A program made the position numbers and the translations under genes. A stretch of DNA of 60,747 bases. Origin: an uncultured Sutterella sp. (lineage in GTDB: Bacteria; Pseudomonadota; Gammaproteobacteria; Burkholderiales; Burkholderiaceae_F). Position 1 is the stretch's first letter, and each line of letters begins with the position of its first letter. The DNA lies in assembly GCA_937906995.1 (NCBI GenBank), contig CALESB010000014.1:1-60747 (forward strand), written 5' to 3'. Of this stretch, positions 34,409 through 43,202 are shown piece after piece. A model generated the notes under the pieces. The model made no database searches and was not told where the DNA came from. It was given only the letters and a program-made list of their open reading frames with translations.

Positions 34409-35502
34409 TGAACGATACGCAATGGATGAAAAGGGCGCTAGAGTTGGCGCAGTTAGCTCGACCCATTAGTCCACCTAATCCCAGTGTCGGGTGTGTGTTG
34501 GTTCGAGATGGTTTGGTATTGGGCGAGGGATTTACCCAAGTCGTGGGTGGTGACCACGCAGAAATCCAAGCAATTAAAGATGCTCAACGACGCGGTTATA
34601 CGATTGAAGGTGCAACCGCTTACGTTACCCTAGAGCCATGTTCACATTATGGTCGGACTCCGCCTTGTGCACTTCGTCTTGTTAAAGAAAAAGTTGCTCG
34701 AGTTGTTATTGCGTGTCTAGATCCCAATCCCAAGGTTGCAGGACGTGGTGTAGCGATTTTAAAAGAAGCAGGCATAGAGGTTGTGACGGATGTTTTGTCA
34801 CAAGAAGCTTGGCAAATTAATGCTGGCTTTATGACGCAAATGACTCAGCACCGTCCTTGGGTGAGACTAAAAGTTGCAATGAGCATGGACGGTTTTACGG
34901 CTTTACCTAATGGAGAGAGTCAGTGGATTACAGGCCCTCAAGCTCGTAATGACGGTCATCGCTACCGAAGCTATTGCGGTGCGATTCTCACGGGAATTGG
35001 CACTGTTTTAGCAGACAACCCTCAAATGAATGTGCGGTTTAATGGCTCTTTGGCTTTGCGTCAACCGCTTAAGGTGATTTTGGACAGCGAACTCAAGACA
35101 CCAGAAAGTGCCCGCTTGTTTGACGATGGTCAGGTTCTTATTTGCTGTGCCCACATGCCCGAGCATAGAGTGTCTGTGCTAAAAGCACGAGGGGCTGAAA
35201 TTCTGTGCTTACCCAATGCTCAAGGGCAGGTTGATCTCGAGGCCGTGATAAAAGAGCTGGCTCGTCGCAGTATTAATGATGTTCATGTTGAGGCGGGGGC
35301 AACTATAAATGGAGCCCTCATGACTTTAGGCTTAGTTGATGAGTTGCTCATTTATACGGCACCAAAGTTTTTAGGACAAGGGCGAGGTGCTTTTGTATTG
35401 CCTGAGTCTAAAAGTTTGAATGATTTAACCACGTGGCACGTTTTGTCGAGCGAAAAAATTGGGCAAGATGTGCGAACAATTTTAGTTAGAAAGGAAGCAT
35501 AA
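34408..35502 (+). CDS. ribD: Bifunctional riboflavin deaminase/reductase RibD
   Basis: RibD (364 aa) catalyses deamination and then reduction of the pyrimidine intermediate in riboflavin synthesis. The N-terminal deaminase has the zinc motif GGDHAEIQAI (HAE) near residue 48 and TLEPCSHYGRTPPCA (PCxxxxxxPPC) near residue 74. The C-terminal reductase starts near residue 148 with WVRLKVAMSMDGFTALPNGE. ATG 34408 is used because it forms the TGATG overlap with nrdR; the codon before is TTG. Confidence 0.95.
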   Translation: MNDTQWMKRALELAQLARPISPPNPSVGCVLVRDGLVLGEGFTQVVGGDHAEIQAIKDAQRRGYTIEGATAYVTLEPCSHYGRTPPCALRLVKEKVARVVIACLDPNPKVAGRGVAILKEAGIEVVTDVLSQEAWQINAGFMTQMTQHRPWVRLKVAMSMDGFTALPNGESQWITGPQARNDGHRYRSYCGAILTGIGTVLADNPQMNVRFNGSLALRQPLKVILDSELKTPESARLFDDGQVLICCAHMPEHRVSVLKARGAEILCLPNAQGQVDLEAVIKELARRSINDVHVEAGATINGALMTLGLVDELLIYTAPKFLGQGRGAFVLPESKSLNDLTTWHVLSSEKIGQDVRTILVRKEA

Positions 35503-35505
35503 ACC

Positions 35506-36114
35506 ATGTTTACAGGCATTATTCAGGCCATGGGAACCGTTCGTGAACACGAAGTTTTGGGCGACGGTGCACGTTTAACGATTGAAGCGCCGACGTTAGG
35601 ACTGGATTCGGTTGCTGTTGGTGACTCTATTGCTGTCAACGGTGCTTGTATGACGGTTGTCGCTATTGAGGGCAATTGTTTCAAAATTGAGGTTTCAGCT
35701 GAGAGTCTTTCTAAGACTGATGGTTTAAATAAGCTCGGTGAAGTGAATTTGGAAAAAGCGCTTCGCGTGGGTGACCGTTTAGATGGTCATATTGTTTCAG
35801 GCCATGTCGATGGCGTTGGAACGGTTATGGTTATGGAGCCCAAGGCTGAAAGCTGGCATTTAGTTGTCCGTACTCCTAAGAGCTTGAGTCGCTACCTTGC
35901 CTATAAAGGTTCGATAACAATTAATGGCGTCTCTTTGACGATCAATGAAGTTGTTGATGTTGAAGATGGCACAGATGTTTCAATTAATTTGATTCCGCAT
36001 ACTGTTGAAGTTACAACGTTAAAGCATTTAAAGCCTCAATCTCGAGTGAACGTAGAAATCGATACGATTGCTCGTTATGTAGAACGAATGTTGGCAGTTC
36101 AAAACCAACAATAA
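35506..36114 (+). CDS. ribE: Riboflavin synthase alpha chain
   Basis: This lumazine-dismutating enzyme (202 aa) consists of two homologous barrels. The N-terminal MFTGIIQAMGTVRE and the repeat-2 HIVSGHVDGVGTV near residue 98 mark the two halves, and the active-site region NGACMTVV is near residue 46 with its counterpart NGVSLTINEV. It starts 3 bp after ribD with an AAGGAA site. It uses the lumazine made by RibH, encoded two genes downstream. Confidence 0.95.
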   Translation: MFTGIIQAMGTVREHEVLGDGARLTIEAPTLGLDSVAVGDSIAVNGACMTVVAIEGNCFKIEVSAESLSKTDGLNKLGEVNLEKALRVGDRLDGHIVSGHVDGVGTVMVMEPKAESWHLVVRTPKSLSRYLAYKGSITINGVSLTINEVVDVEDGTDVSINLIPHTVEVTTLKHLKPQSRVNVEIDTIARYVERMLAVQNQQ

Positions 36115-36151
36115 CGCCAGCTTTCAATAGTACGCAATAAGGAGAGCAGTG

Positions 36152-37219
36152 ATGCGCACAAAACTTTTTAGCCCTTATCAAATTGGCGCGATGAAGATGA
36201 AAAATCGCATTTCTGTTCCGCCGATGTGTATGTATCAAGCCACCGACGGGATGTCCAATGTTTGGCACACAGTTCACTACGGGAAGCTCGCTGGTTCTGG
36301 TGCAGCATTGGTTTGTGTTGAGGCAACAGGAGTAACGCCTGAAGGCCGAATCACACCGCAAGATTTAGGGCTTTGGAATAATGAACAACGAGACGCTATG
36401 CGTAGCATGCTTGAAGCTATGCGTCGAGTCGATCGTTCAACCAAGGTGATTATTCAATTGAGTCATGCCGGTAGAAAAGCCAGTTGTTGGATGGGTGGGA
36501 AAAACGCCGATGTAGCTGACGGAGGTTGGGATATTATTGCTCCTTCAGCAATTGCAACGAGTTCGGCCCATCGCGTGCCAAAAGCCATGACGAAGGACGA
36601 TATTGACGCCGTCATCCAAGCTTTTGCTTTGGCAGCTTTGCGCGCTCAAGAAGCTGGCTTTGATGGTATCCAGTTGCATTGTGCACATGGCTATTTAATG
36701 CATCAATTCCTTTCTCCAATTACCAATCATCGTACAGATGAGTTCGGTGGTTCTTTGGAAAATCGTATGCGTTTGCCTCTAATGGTTTTTGAAGCCATCA
36801 AGCAAGCCGCTCCAGAGCTAACGATCGGTGTTCGCGTTTCTGCTACTGATTGGATCGATGGCGGTTGGAACGAAGAAGAAAACATTATTTTTGTTAAAGA
36901 ACTTCAGCGACTTGGTTGTGAGTTTGTCGATGTTTCGGCAGGCGGTTTAGCACCGATGCAAAAAATTGAGGTGGCTTACGGGTATCAGCTACCCTACGCT
37001 CAACGCGTTAAGGCTGAGACAGGTATGCCGACGCTTTGCTGTGGTCTTATTAAATACTCTGCCCAAGCAGAAACCATTTTGGTTCAAGGCGTTGCCGATA
37101 TGGTTGATGTGGGTCGCATGATGCTTTTGGATCCTCATTGGGGGTGGCGTGCCGCTCTAGAGTTAGGAGATGACTCGGTGGAGTTACCGTATTCCTATGC
37201 TCGTGGTATGCGTCTTTGA
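36152..37219 (+). CDS. NADH:flavin oxidoreductase, old yellow enzyme family (YqjM-like)
   Basis: This 355-aa FMN-dependent TIM-barrel ene-reductase has the YqjM-type N-terminus KNRISVPPMCMYQATDG with a Cys at the FMN-proximal position. Substrate-binding residues lie in IIQLSHAGRKASCW near residue 108, DGIQLHCAHGYLMHQFLSP near residue 173, and the phosphate-binding DMVDVGRMMLLDP near residue 318. It reduces activated C=C bonds in vitro; natural substrates are unknown. It sits between ribE and ribH, a slot often held by ribBA in Betaproteobacteria. ATG 36152 has AAGGAG 7 nt upstream. A 113-bp gap with a TACAAT hexamer (37282) separates it from ribH. Confidence 0.9.
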   Translation: MRTKLFSPYQIGAMKMKNRISVPPMCMYQATDGMSNVWHTVHYGKLAGSGAALVCVEATGVTPEGRITPQDLGLWNNEQRDAMRSMLEAMRRVDRSTKVIIQLSHAGRKASCWMGGKNADVADGGWDIIAPSAIATSSAHRVPKAMTKDDIDAVIQAFALAALRAQEAGFDGIQLHCAHGYLMHQFLSPITNHRTDEFGGSLENRMRLPLMVFEAIKQAAPELTIGVRVSATDWIDGGWNEEENIIFVKELQRLGCEFVDVSAGGLAPMQKIEVAYGYQLPYAQRVKAETGMPTLCCGLIKYSAQAETILVQGVADMVDVGRMMLLDPHWGWRAALELGDDSVELPYSYARGMRL

Positions 37220-37332
37220 TGTAATTTAACGCAATCGACTGATTTTGTGATGGAAAAAAGCGAAAGTACTCATAAAATCGGTACAATATGCGCAATTATT
37301 TTTTGGTAACGAATTAAAACTGGAGACAGAAG

Positions 37333-37815
37333 ATGTCCATGGATATCATCGAGAACTCTTTAGACGGTCGCGGCCTTCGCATCGGTATTGTTCAAGCTCG
37401 TTTTAACGAGTATGCCGGTGAAGGTTTGTTGAAGGCATGTTTGGCTGAATTGGCTCGTTTGGGAGTGGTCGAAGAAGACATTACTTTGGCTCGTGTGCCG
37501 GGTGCTTTGGAAATTCCCTTTGCTTTACAACAAATGTGTCAAACGGGTGAGTACGACGCTTTGGTTGCTATTGGCGCTGTCATTCGCGGCGAAACGTATC
37601 ACTTTGATGTTGTTTCAAATGAAAGTGCTTCTGGCATCATGCAAGTCAGTTTAGAGTGGGATGTACCTATTGCTAATGCCGTGTTGACGACAGAAAATGA
37701 TGAGCAAACCAAGGCCCGTTTGCAAGAAAAAGGTACGGATGCTGCTCGCGTAGCTGTCGAAATGGCCAATTTTGGCAAAGAATTTATGTTTGAAACTGAA
37801 GAAGACGAGGAATAA
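37333..37815 (+). CDS. ribH: 6,7-dimethyl-8-ribityllumazine synthase
   Basis: RibH (160 aa) condenses the ribityl-pyrimidine with dihydroxybutanone phosphate. Motifs: GIVQARFNEYAGEGLLKACL near residue 17, RVPGALEIPFALQQM near residue 55 and AIGAVIRGETYHFDVVSNESA near residue 82, including the catalytic His. The acidic tail (ETEEDEE) is unremarkable. It is followed 2 bp later by nusB, the classical ribH-nusB pair. Confidence 0.95.
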   Translation: MSMDIIENSLDGRGLRIGIVQARFNEYAGEGLLKACLAELARLGVVEEDITLARVPGALEIPFALQQMCQTGEYDALVAIGAVIRGETYHFDVVSNESASGIMQVSLEWDVPIANAVLTTENDEQTKARLQEKGTDAARVAVEMANFGKEFMFETEEDEE

Positions 37816-37817
37816 GC

Positions 37818-38312
37818 ATGGCACAACGTCCCCATCGACCGAGCCGTGGTGCTCGCTCTTTGTCCCGCGAATTTGCATTGTTGGGCATTTATGAACATTT
37901 GGTCAGTGGCCTTGATGCCAAGACCATTGATACAACGCTTTTGAGCATTTTGAGTGAAGACGGTGAGCCCATTGCTGGTGCCACGATTGATGCGAGCGAT
38001 TTTGAGCGTTGCGACAAAGCCCACTTTACTGAACTTTTGAGCGGTGTTATCGATAACATTGCCGAGCTTGAGGACATTTATAGCGCTCATGTCGACCGCG
38101 ATGTTTCTCGTTTGTCTTTAGTTGAACGTTCTGTTTTGCTTTTGGCAACGTACGAATTGAAGCACCATATTGAAATTCCCTATCGCGTCGTCATCAATGA
38201 GGCTGTGGAGTTATCCAAGATCTTTGGTGGTAGCGAAGGCTTCCGTTACGTAAACGGTGTGTTGGATAAGGTGGCAGCCGATGTTCGTGCCACTGAAATC
38301 AAACACAAGTAA
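37818..38312 (+). CDS. nusB: Transcription antitermination factor NusB
   Basis: NusB (164 aa) binds boxA RNA with ribosomal protein S10 and supports rRNA transcription. The N-terminal SRGARSLSREFALLGIYEHL and C-terminal RSVLLLATYELKHHIEIPYRVVINEAVELSKIFGG plus RYVNGVLDKVAADVR are typical of the all-helical family. A short internal extension makes it slightly longer than the 139-aa E. coli protein. Confidence 0.94.
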   Translation: MAQRPHRPSRGARSLSREFALLGIYEHLVSGLDAKTIDTTLLSILSEDGEPIAGATIDASDFERCDKAHFTELLSGVIDNIAELEDIYSAHVDRDVSRLSLVERSVLLLATYELKHHIEIPYRVVINEAVELSKIFGGSEGFRYVNGVLDKVAADVRATEIKHK

Positions 38313-38317
38313 TTCCT

Positions 38318-39301
38318 ATGGGCACTAGCCCGTCAGAATTTGATCTCATCGGCCGATTTTTTTCTTTGGGAGTGACCAGTCACTGGTCCTCTCAAGGAAT
38401 TGGCGATGATTGCGCCATTCTTAAAGTTGGTGATTCAACTTTAGCCATCACGGTTGATACCACTGCATTGGGTACTCACTTTTTGCTCGATGCCAATCCT
38501 CAAACAGTCGGTTTTAAAGCCTTAGCGGTTAATCTGTCCGATTTGGCAGCTGCCGCATCGACTCCTCGTGCCTTTTTCTTGGCAATTTCTTTACCCGAAG
38601 TAGATGAAGCTTGGTTAGCTGGTTTTAGTGCTGGGCTAAAACAAGCCGCAGAGCTTTACGGATGCGCCTTGCTTGGCGGTGATACGACAAAAAGTACTTT
38701 TGTTGGCGATATCCGAGCGCCCTCTACGATGACAATTACTGCACTTGGGGAAGTTACAAAACGTGCTTTGACGCGCCAAGGTGCCCAATTAGGTGATGAC
38801 ATTTGGGTCAGTGGGACTGTGGGTGATGCCTACGCTGCACTGATGATGAGAACACATGTTTGGTCTGAAAAAGTCACTCCGTATTTGGCTAACCGTATGG
38901 ATTTGCCGACACCGCGAGTACAGTTAGGCCAGACGCTATTGAGTGAAGTAGCCAGTGCTTGTGCAGATGTCTCCGATGGGTTGTTGCAAGATTTGGGACA
39001 TATACTAGAACGATCTAATGTAGGGGCAAAACTCTTTATTGATGCTCCTGCGGTCAGCGATGATTTAGCTTTATTTGATCAACAACGTCGCCGTCAGGCT
39101 CAGTGGGCAGGAGGGGATGATTACGAACTGGTTTTCACTGCTTCACCCTCCCATCGTGCACGCATTGTAGAGTGGAGCGAATTAAATCATTTACCCCTTT
39201 CACGTATTGGTGAAGTGGTTGGTGACGGCGTTGAGTTTTTTGACAAAGAGGGCTTAGAGGTAAAGGCTGACTTTAAGGGTTTTGATCATTTTCGAGAGTA
39301 A
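38318..39301 (+). CDS. thiL: Thiamine-monophosphate kinase
   Basis: ThiL (327 aa) phosphorylates thiamine monophosphate to the diphosphate, the last step of cofactor synthesis. The N-terminal GIGDDCAIL near residue 28, AVNLSDLAAAASTPRAFFLA near residue 69, GGDTTKS near residue 120 and CADVSDGLLQDLGHIL near residue 219 match the PurM/AIR-synthase-like fold. The Asp-rich metal sites are intact. It is 5 bp after nusB and 3 bp before pgpA. Confidence 0.93.
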   Translation: MGTSPSEFDLIGRFFSLGVTSHWSSQGIGDDCAILKVGDSTLAITVDTTALGTHFLLDANPQTVGFKALAVNLSDLAAAASTPRAFFLAISLPEVDEAWLAGFSAGLKQAAELYGCALLGGDTTKSTFVGDIRAPSTMTITALGEVTKRALTRQGAQLGDDIWVSGTVGDAYAALMMRTHVWSEKVTPYLANRMDLPTPRVQLGQTLLSEVASACADVSDGLLQDLGHILERSNVGAKLFIDAPAVSDDLALFDQQRRRQAQWAGGDDYELVFTASPSHRARIVEWSELNHLPLSRIGEVVGDGVEFFDKEGLEVKADFKGFDHFRE

Positions 39302-39304
39302 ATA

Positions 39305-39829
39305 ATGTTAGAAAAATACAGCTCTAATAATCCAGTTAATAAAGTCAGAATGACGGCAAGTTTTGCCTTCTCAAAACCCAGTCACATCATTGCCAGTTTT
39401 TTTGCTAGCGGTGTTATTCGTCCTGCACCTGGTACGTGGGGCACATTAGCAGGGTGGCTAGTGTATTGGGCGCTCATGCCTTGGGTCAGTCCCATGGTAT
39501 GGCTTGTTATTGCTGCAGTTACCTTTGTTGTTGGAGCATGGGCCTGTGAAGAAACGAGTAAAGATTTAGGCGTTCAAGATCACGGCTCTATTGTGATCGA
39601 TGAGGTTTTCGCAATTTGGGTAGTGATGGCACTTGTGCCTCAAACGCTTGCTTGGTTAGTTGCTGCTTTTGTTGCTTTCCGCTTTTTTGATATCGTGAAG
39701 CTGCCTCCAGCAAGTTACTTTGATCGTAAAATGAAAAATGGTGTTGGCGTCATGCTCGATGATGCGGTCGCTGCGCTATATGCTCTCTTGTTGCTTTGGT
39801 TAGCTCAGTGGGTAATGGGCTTCATTTAG
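39305..39829 (+). CDS. pgpA: Phosphatidylglycerophosphatase A
   Basis: PgpA (174 aa) dephosphorylates phosphatidylglycerol phosphate at the inner membrane. The family start SHIIASFFASGVIRPAPGTWGTLAGW is near residue 22, followed by hydrophobic segments. The conserved acidic stretch HGSIVIDEVFAIW is near residue 97, FRFFDIVKLPPASYFDRKMKNGVGVMLDDAVAAL near residue 125. The first 15 residues may be extra if the Met at residue 16 is the true start. Confidence 0.92.
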   Translation: MLEKYSSNNPVNKVRMTASFAFSKPSHIIASFFASGVIRPAPGTWGTLAGWLVYWALMPWVSPMVWLVIAAVTFVVGAWACEETSKDLGVQDHGSIVIDEVFAIWVVMALVPQTLAWLVAAFVAFRFFDIVKLPPASYFDRKMKNGVGVMLDDAVAALYALLLLWLAQWVMGFI

Positions 39830-39837
39830 GAGGAGCT

Positions 39838-40329
39838 ATGGATCGTGAGTTACAGGAACTTGCCAAAGTATTAGGTGAGGTTGCATTAGAAAAAAACGCA
39901 CTATTGGCCACGGCAGAATCTTGTACAGCGGGTGGAATTAGTTTCACAATCACTGATATTGCTGGCTCAAGTCAGTGGTTTGATCGCGGATTTGTTACCT
40001 ATAGTAATGAATCGAAAATGGCGCTTTTAGGGGTCAATGAGCAAACTTTAAAGGTGCATGGAGCCGTTTCTGAAGAATGTGCTTCAGAAATGGTGCTCGG
40101 AGCAATAAAGCACTCAAACGCTAATTTGGCCGTTGCTGTGACAGGGATTGCAGGACCGGGAGGTGCTGTGCCTGGTAAGCCAGTAGGGACTGTTTATTTA
40201 GCCTGGTGTGAGCGTGGAAGCGCTCCAACAGTTGTTCGAGAAGTGTTTGATGGCGATCGGCAAGCTGTTCGAAAGGCGACGATTCGCCGAGCACTTCTTG
40301 GTTTATTAAAGTATTTACAAAACGCGTAG
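39838..40329 (+). CDS. pncC: CinA family protein (nicotinamide-nucleotide amidohydrolase domain)
   Basis: This 163-aa protein is the stand-alone C-terminal CinA domain (PncC/YgaD type), which deamidates nicotinamide mononucleotide to nicotinate mononucleotide for NAD recycling. Motifs: LLATAESCTAGGISFTITDIAGSS with the catalytic Ser near residue 21, GFVTYSNESKMALLGV near residue 50, and AVTGIAGPGGAVPGKPVGTVYLAW near residue 100. An AGGAGG site precedes ATG 39838, which lies just after the pgpA stop. Confidence 0.92.
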   Translation: MDRELQELAKVLGEVALEKNALLATAESCTAGGISFTITDIAGSSQWFDRGFVTYSNESKMALLGVNEQTLKVHGAVSEECASEMVLGAIKHSNANLAVAVTGIAGPGGAVPGKPVGTVYLAWCERGSAPTVVREVFDGDRQAVRKATIRRALLGLLKYLQNA

Positions 40330-40341
40330 TGTTTAACTGAC

Positions 40342-41664
40342 ATGGACAATTGGTTCAATATCTTTTGCCTTATTGCATTAATTCTTTTAAACGGTGCGTT
40401 TGCCATGAGCGAAATCGCTTTGGTAACAAGTCGCCGAGCTCGCTTACAAGTCAAAGAAGACGAGGGAGATAAGGGAGCAAAAGTTGCTATGCAACTCAAT
40501 GAGGAACCGACGCGAGCACTGTCCGCCATTCAAGTGGGCATTACCTCGATCGGTATTCTGTCTGGGATTGTAGGGGAGGCAGCCTTAGCTACACCAGTGG
40601 CTTCTTGGTTAACCGATAGCTGGGGTGTGGCACCAGGAACGGCTCACACACTGGGTCTAGTATTGGTTGTTGTTTTAGTGACTTATTTTTCTATTATTTT
40701 GGGAGAATTGGTTCCTAAGCGATTGGGTCAAATGAATCCAGAAGGCGTTGCCTGCCAAATTGCTCGCCCCATTAATGCCTTAGCCATTTTGATGGCGCCG
40801 TTTGTGAAACTTTTATCAGTTTCTACCAATCTTATTTTGAAATTAACAGGTAAGTCTGATTCTCAAGAACCAACTGTTACAGAAGAAGAAATCCACGCTG
40901 TTATTGATGAGGGAAGTGAGTCTGGCGTCATTGAAGCTCAAGAGCGTGATATGGCTCGAAATCTTTTCCGTCTGGATGATCGAACCATTGCAACGCTAAT
41001 GACACCTCGTAGCGAAGTGGAGTGGATCGATCTTCAAGATGATGCGGATCTCAATGTTCGTAAGATTGTGACCTCTCAACACTCCCGTTTACCTATTGCA
41101 GACGGCTCTTTAGATGACATTAAAGGGTTTTGCTCGACTCGCGTTCTGTTACGTCAATTGCTTGAAAACGGTAAGGTTGATTTCACCAGTCAAATGGCAA
41201 AAGCTGCTTATGTGCCAGAGACTTTGACAGGTTTGGAGCTATTAGAAAACTTTCGTGATAACGATATTCCTGTGGCCATTGTTGTCGATGAGTACGGAAC
41301 AGTGCAGGGTCTCGTGAGTCCTCGAGATGTTTTAGAGGCAATCGCAGGTGAGTTTAAGCCGGGACTTGGAGACGATTCTTGGATTGTGGAACGAGAAGAT
41401 GGCTCGCTATTGCTCGATGGAATGTTAGCAGTGCCTGAATTAAAAGATCGTCTGCAACTAAAGAGTTTGCCACAAGAAAGTGAAGGTCGTTATAACACGT
41501 TAGCAGGTATGATTATTTGGATTATGGAGCATATTCCAACAACCGGTGAAGTTGTTATGTGGGAAGGGTGGCGTTTTGAAGTTGTCGACATGGATGGTCG
41601 CCGTGTAGATAAGGTTTTAGTTTCTCGAGTGCCAGAAGAAACGAAGCACGCAGTGGAGGCTTAA
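40342..41664 (+). CDS. CNNM/CorC-type hemolysin family protein
   Basis: The 440-aa protein has an N-terminal DUF21/CNNM membrane domain with about four segments (residues 1-150: AFAMSEIALVTSRRARLQV, ILGELVPKRLGQMNPE). It is followed by two CBS domains (ATLMTPRSEVEWIDLQDD near residue 214; VVDEYGTVQGLVSPRDVLEAI near residue 315) and a C-terminal CorC/HlyC FAD-like domain. Related proteins act in Mg2+/Co2+ efflux or homeostasis; the hemolysin label is historical. It ends the nrdR-to-cinA gene run, followed by a very strong terminator. Confidence 0.9.
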   Translation: MDNWFNIFCLIALILLNGAFAMSEIALVTSRRARLQVKEDEGDKGAKVAMQLNEEPTRALSAIQVGITSIGILSGIVGEAALATPVASWLTDSWGVAPGTAHTLGLVLVVVLVTYFSIILGELVPKRLGQMNPEGVACQIARPINALAILMAPFVKLLSVSTNLILKLTGKSDSQEPTVTEEEIHAVIDEGSESGVIEAQERDMARNLFRLDDRTIATLMTPRSEVEWIDLQDDADLNVRKIVTSQHSRLPIADGSLDDIKGFCSTRVLLRQLLENGKVDFTSQMAKAAYVPETLTGLELLENFRDNDIPVAIVVDEYGTVQGLVSPRDVLEAIAGEFKPGLGDDSWIVEREDGSLLLDGMLAVPELKDRLQLKSLPQESEGRYNTLAGMIIWIMEHIPTTGEVVMWEGWRFEVVDMDGRRVDKVLVSRVPEETKHAVEA

Positions 41665-41667
41665 AAC

Positions 41668-41702
41668 AAAGAGCAAAAATCTTAGGATTTTTGCTCTTTT
41701 GT
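41668..41702 (+). terminator. Terminator of the rib-nusB-thiL-pgpA-cinA-corC run
   Basis: AAAGAGCAAAAATC and GATTTTTGCTCTTT form a perfect 14-bp stem with a TTAG loop, followed by T residues. Confidence 0.9.
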
Positions 41703-41841
41703 TAAGACCCTTAAAGAATATCGTTCCCATCATTAAAGTATCAGTTTTCAAAGCGAAGTTTGAACAATTGGATTTACAATTAACAGTTATGGTGCCGATT
41801 ATGAATCGGTAGACTTTTTATTCATTTCAAAGGGGTGTTTT

Positions 41842-42987
41842 ATGGCATTGTTAATTAAAAACGCTCGTGTGTTTGCTCCGAAGGACTTGGGTGAACAAGA
41901 CGTTTTGATGGTTGCTGAAAAGGTTGTTGCCATTGGCAAGGATCTTCCTTCAACTTTGCCGGGTACGGAAGTCATTGATGCCAAGGGGCAAATTATGACG
42001 CCGGGCTTTTTCGATCAACATATTCACGTCACCGGTGGTGGTGGTGAAGGTGGTCCGGTTAGCCGCACTCCTGAAATCATGTTGTCTGAATTGGTTGCTT
42101 GCGGTACGACCTCTTTGGTTGGTGTCTCTGGTACTGACTACACGACCCGTTCTATTCCGAACTTGCTCGCAAAGGTTCGTGGGTTAAAGAGTGAAGGCGT
42201 TAGCGCTTGGATGTACACATCTAACTATCGCTATCCGCCCACAACGATGACGAAGTCGGTTTCTGATGACTTATTCTTTGTGCCTGAATGCTTAGGTGTG
42301 AAGATTGCTTTGGGTGATCATCGTTCTTCATTCCCGACGATGCAACAAGTGTTGGCTTTATTGGCCGATATTCGTGTTGGCGCCATGATTGCTGGTAAGA
42401 TTGGTTTCTTGCACATTCATACGGGCAATATCCCAGGCAGCTTCGATATGTATAAGGAAATCGTTGCTAAGGGCTTCCCGATTCGCCATATCCGTCCGAC
42501 GCACTGTGGTCGTATCCGTCACGTCTTTGACGCAGCTGTTGACTTTGCTAAGGCTGGTGGCTACATGGATATCACAACGGGTGCAAGCTGTGCATTCGAC
42601 AATCCTGCTATCGCAGTGATGACGGCATTGGATGCTGGTGTTGATCCTACGCATATCACGCTTTCTACAGACGGCCATGGTTCTGTGCCCCGCTTTAACG
42701 AAAAGGGTGAAATGGTTGGTTTAGGTGTTGGTGGTGTGAGCGGTAACTTAACGGAAGTTAAGCGTTTGATCGCAGAGCACAATATGCCGATTGAACAAGC
42801 TATCACCTTTATCTCTTCTAACGTTGGTAAGGCATTGAGCTTGCCGGGTCAAGGTGTTATTGAAGAAGGTGGTTGCGCTAATGCTTGCTTGTTCAACGAT
42901 GCAATGGAATTGACTACCGTTGTGTCTCGCAACAAGGTGATGATGCGCAATGGTGAAATCGTTGAAAAGGGTACGTTTGAGTACTAA
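41842..42987 (+). CDS. iadA: Beta-aspartyl-peptidase (isoaspartyl dipeptidase)
   Basis: This 381-aa amidohydrolase-superfamily enzyme hydrolyses beta-aspartyl dipeptides formed from damaged proteins or diet. Metal ligands and substrate motifs are seen in TPGFFDQHIHVTGGGGEGGP near residues 53-72, GFLHIHTG near residue 190, RPTHCGR near residue 220 and LSTDGHGSVPRF near residue 274. Codon use is strongly biased, suggesting high expression. AAGGGG precedes ATG 41842. A hairpin CCGATT-ATG-AATCGG at 41795-41809 lies in the probable leader. Confidence 0.94.
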   Translation: MALLIKNARVFAPKDLGEQDVLMVAEKVVAIGKDLPSTLPGTEVIDAKGQIMTPGFFDQHIHVTGGGGEGGPVSRTPEIMLSELVACGTTSLVGVSGTDYTTRSIPNLLAKVRGLKSEGVSAWMYTSNYRYPPTTMTKSVSDDLFFVPECLGVKIALGDHRSSFPTMQQVLALLADIRVGAMIAGKIGFLHIHTGNIPGSFDMYKEIVAKGFPIRHIRPTHCGRIRHVFDAAVDFAKAGGYMDITTGASCAFDNPAIAVMTALDAGVDPTHITLSTDGHGSVPRFNEKGEMVGLGVGGVSGNLTEVKRLIAEHNMPIEQAITFISSNVGKALSLPGQGVIEEGGCANACLFNDAMELTTVVSRNKVMMRNGEIVEKGTFEY

Positions 42988-43008
42988 TTCACGATCATGA
43001 TAACGTGA

Positions 43009-43042
43009 AGCACGCAGGGGCAAAACTCTGCGTGTTTTTTTT
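43009..43042 (+). terminator. Terminator of iadA
   Basis: CACGCAG (43011-43017) pairs with CTGCGTG (43028-43034) and is followed by eight T residues. Confidence 0.9.
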
Positions 43043-43118
43043 GCTTAAAGGCAAGGAGCAGTATGGCTTTTTGGGATTTCTGGTGTCCGAAAAATCCAAG
43101 CTCTCCATACTCAATTTA

Positions 43119-43160
43119 TAAAAAATCCCCATTTCTTTTATTAATCTAAGAAATGGGGAT
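43119..43160 (-). terminator. Terminator of pyrF
   Basis: ATCCCCATTTCTT (43125-43137) and AAGAAATGGGGAT (43148-43160) form a perfect 13-bp stem. On the minus strand a T-run follows it. It lies 43 bp past the pyrF stop. Confidence 0.9.
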
Positions 43161-43202
43161 CAGTTAAAAAAGTAAAAAAACTAAAGCGGATTTCTTTACA
43201 AC

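Noticed and set aside
37220..37332. Search for an FMN riboswitch before ribH
   Set aside because: None of the conserved RFN-element strings is visible and the gap is too short for the full fold.
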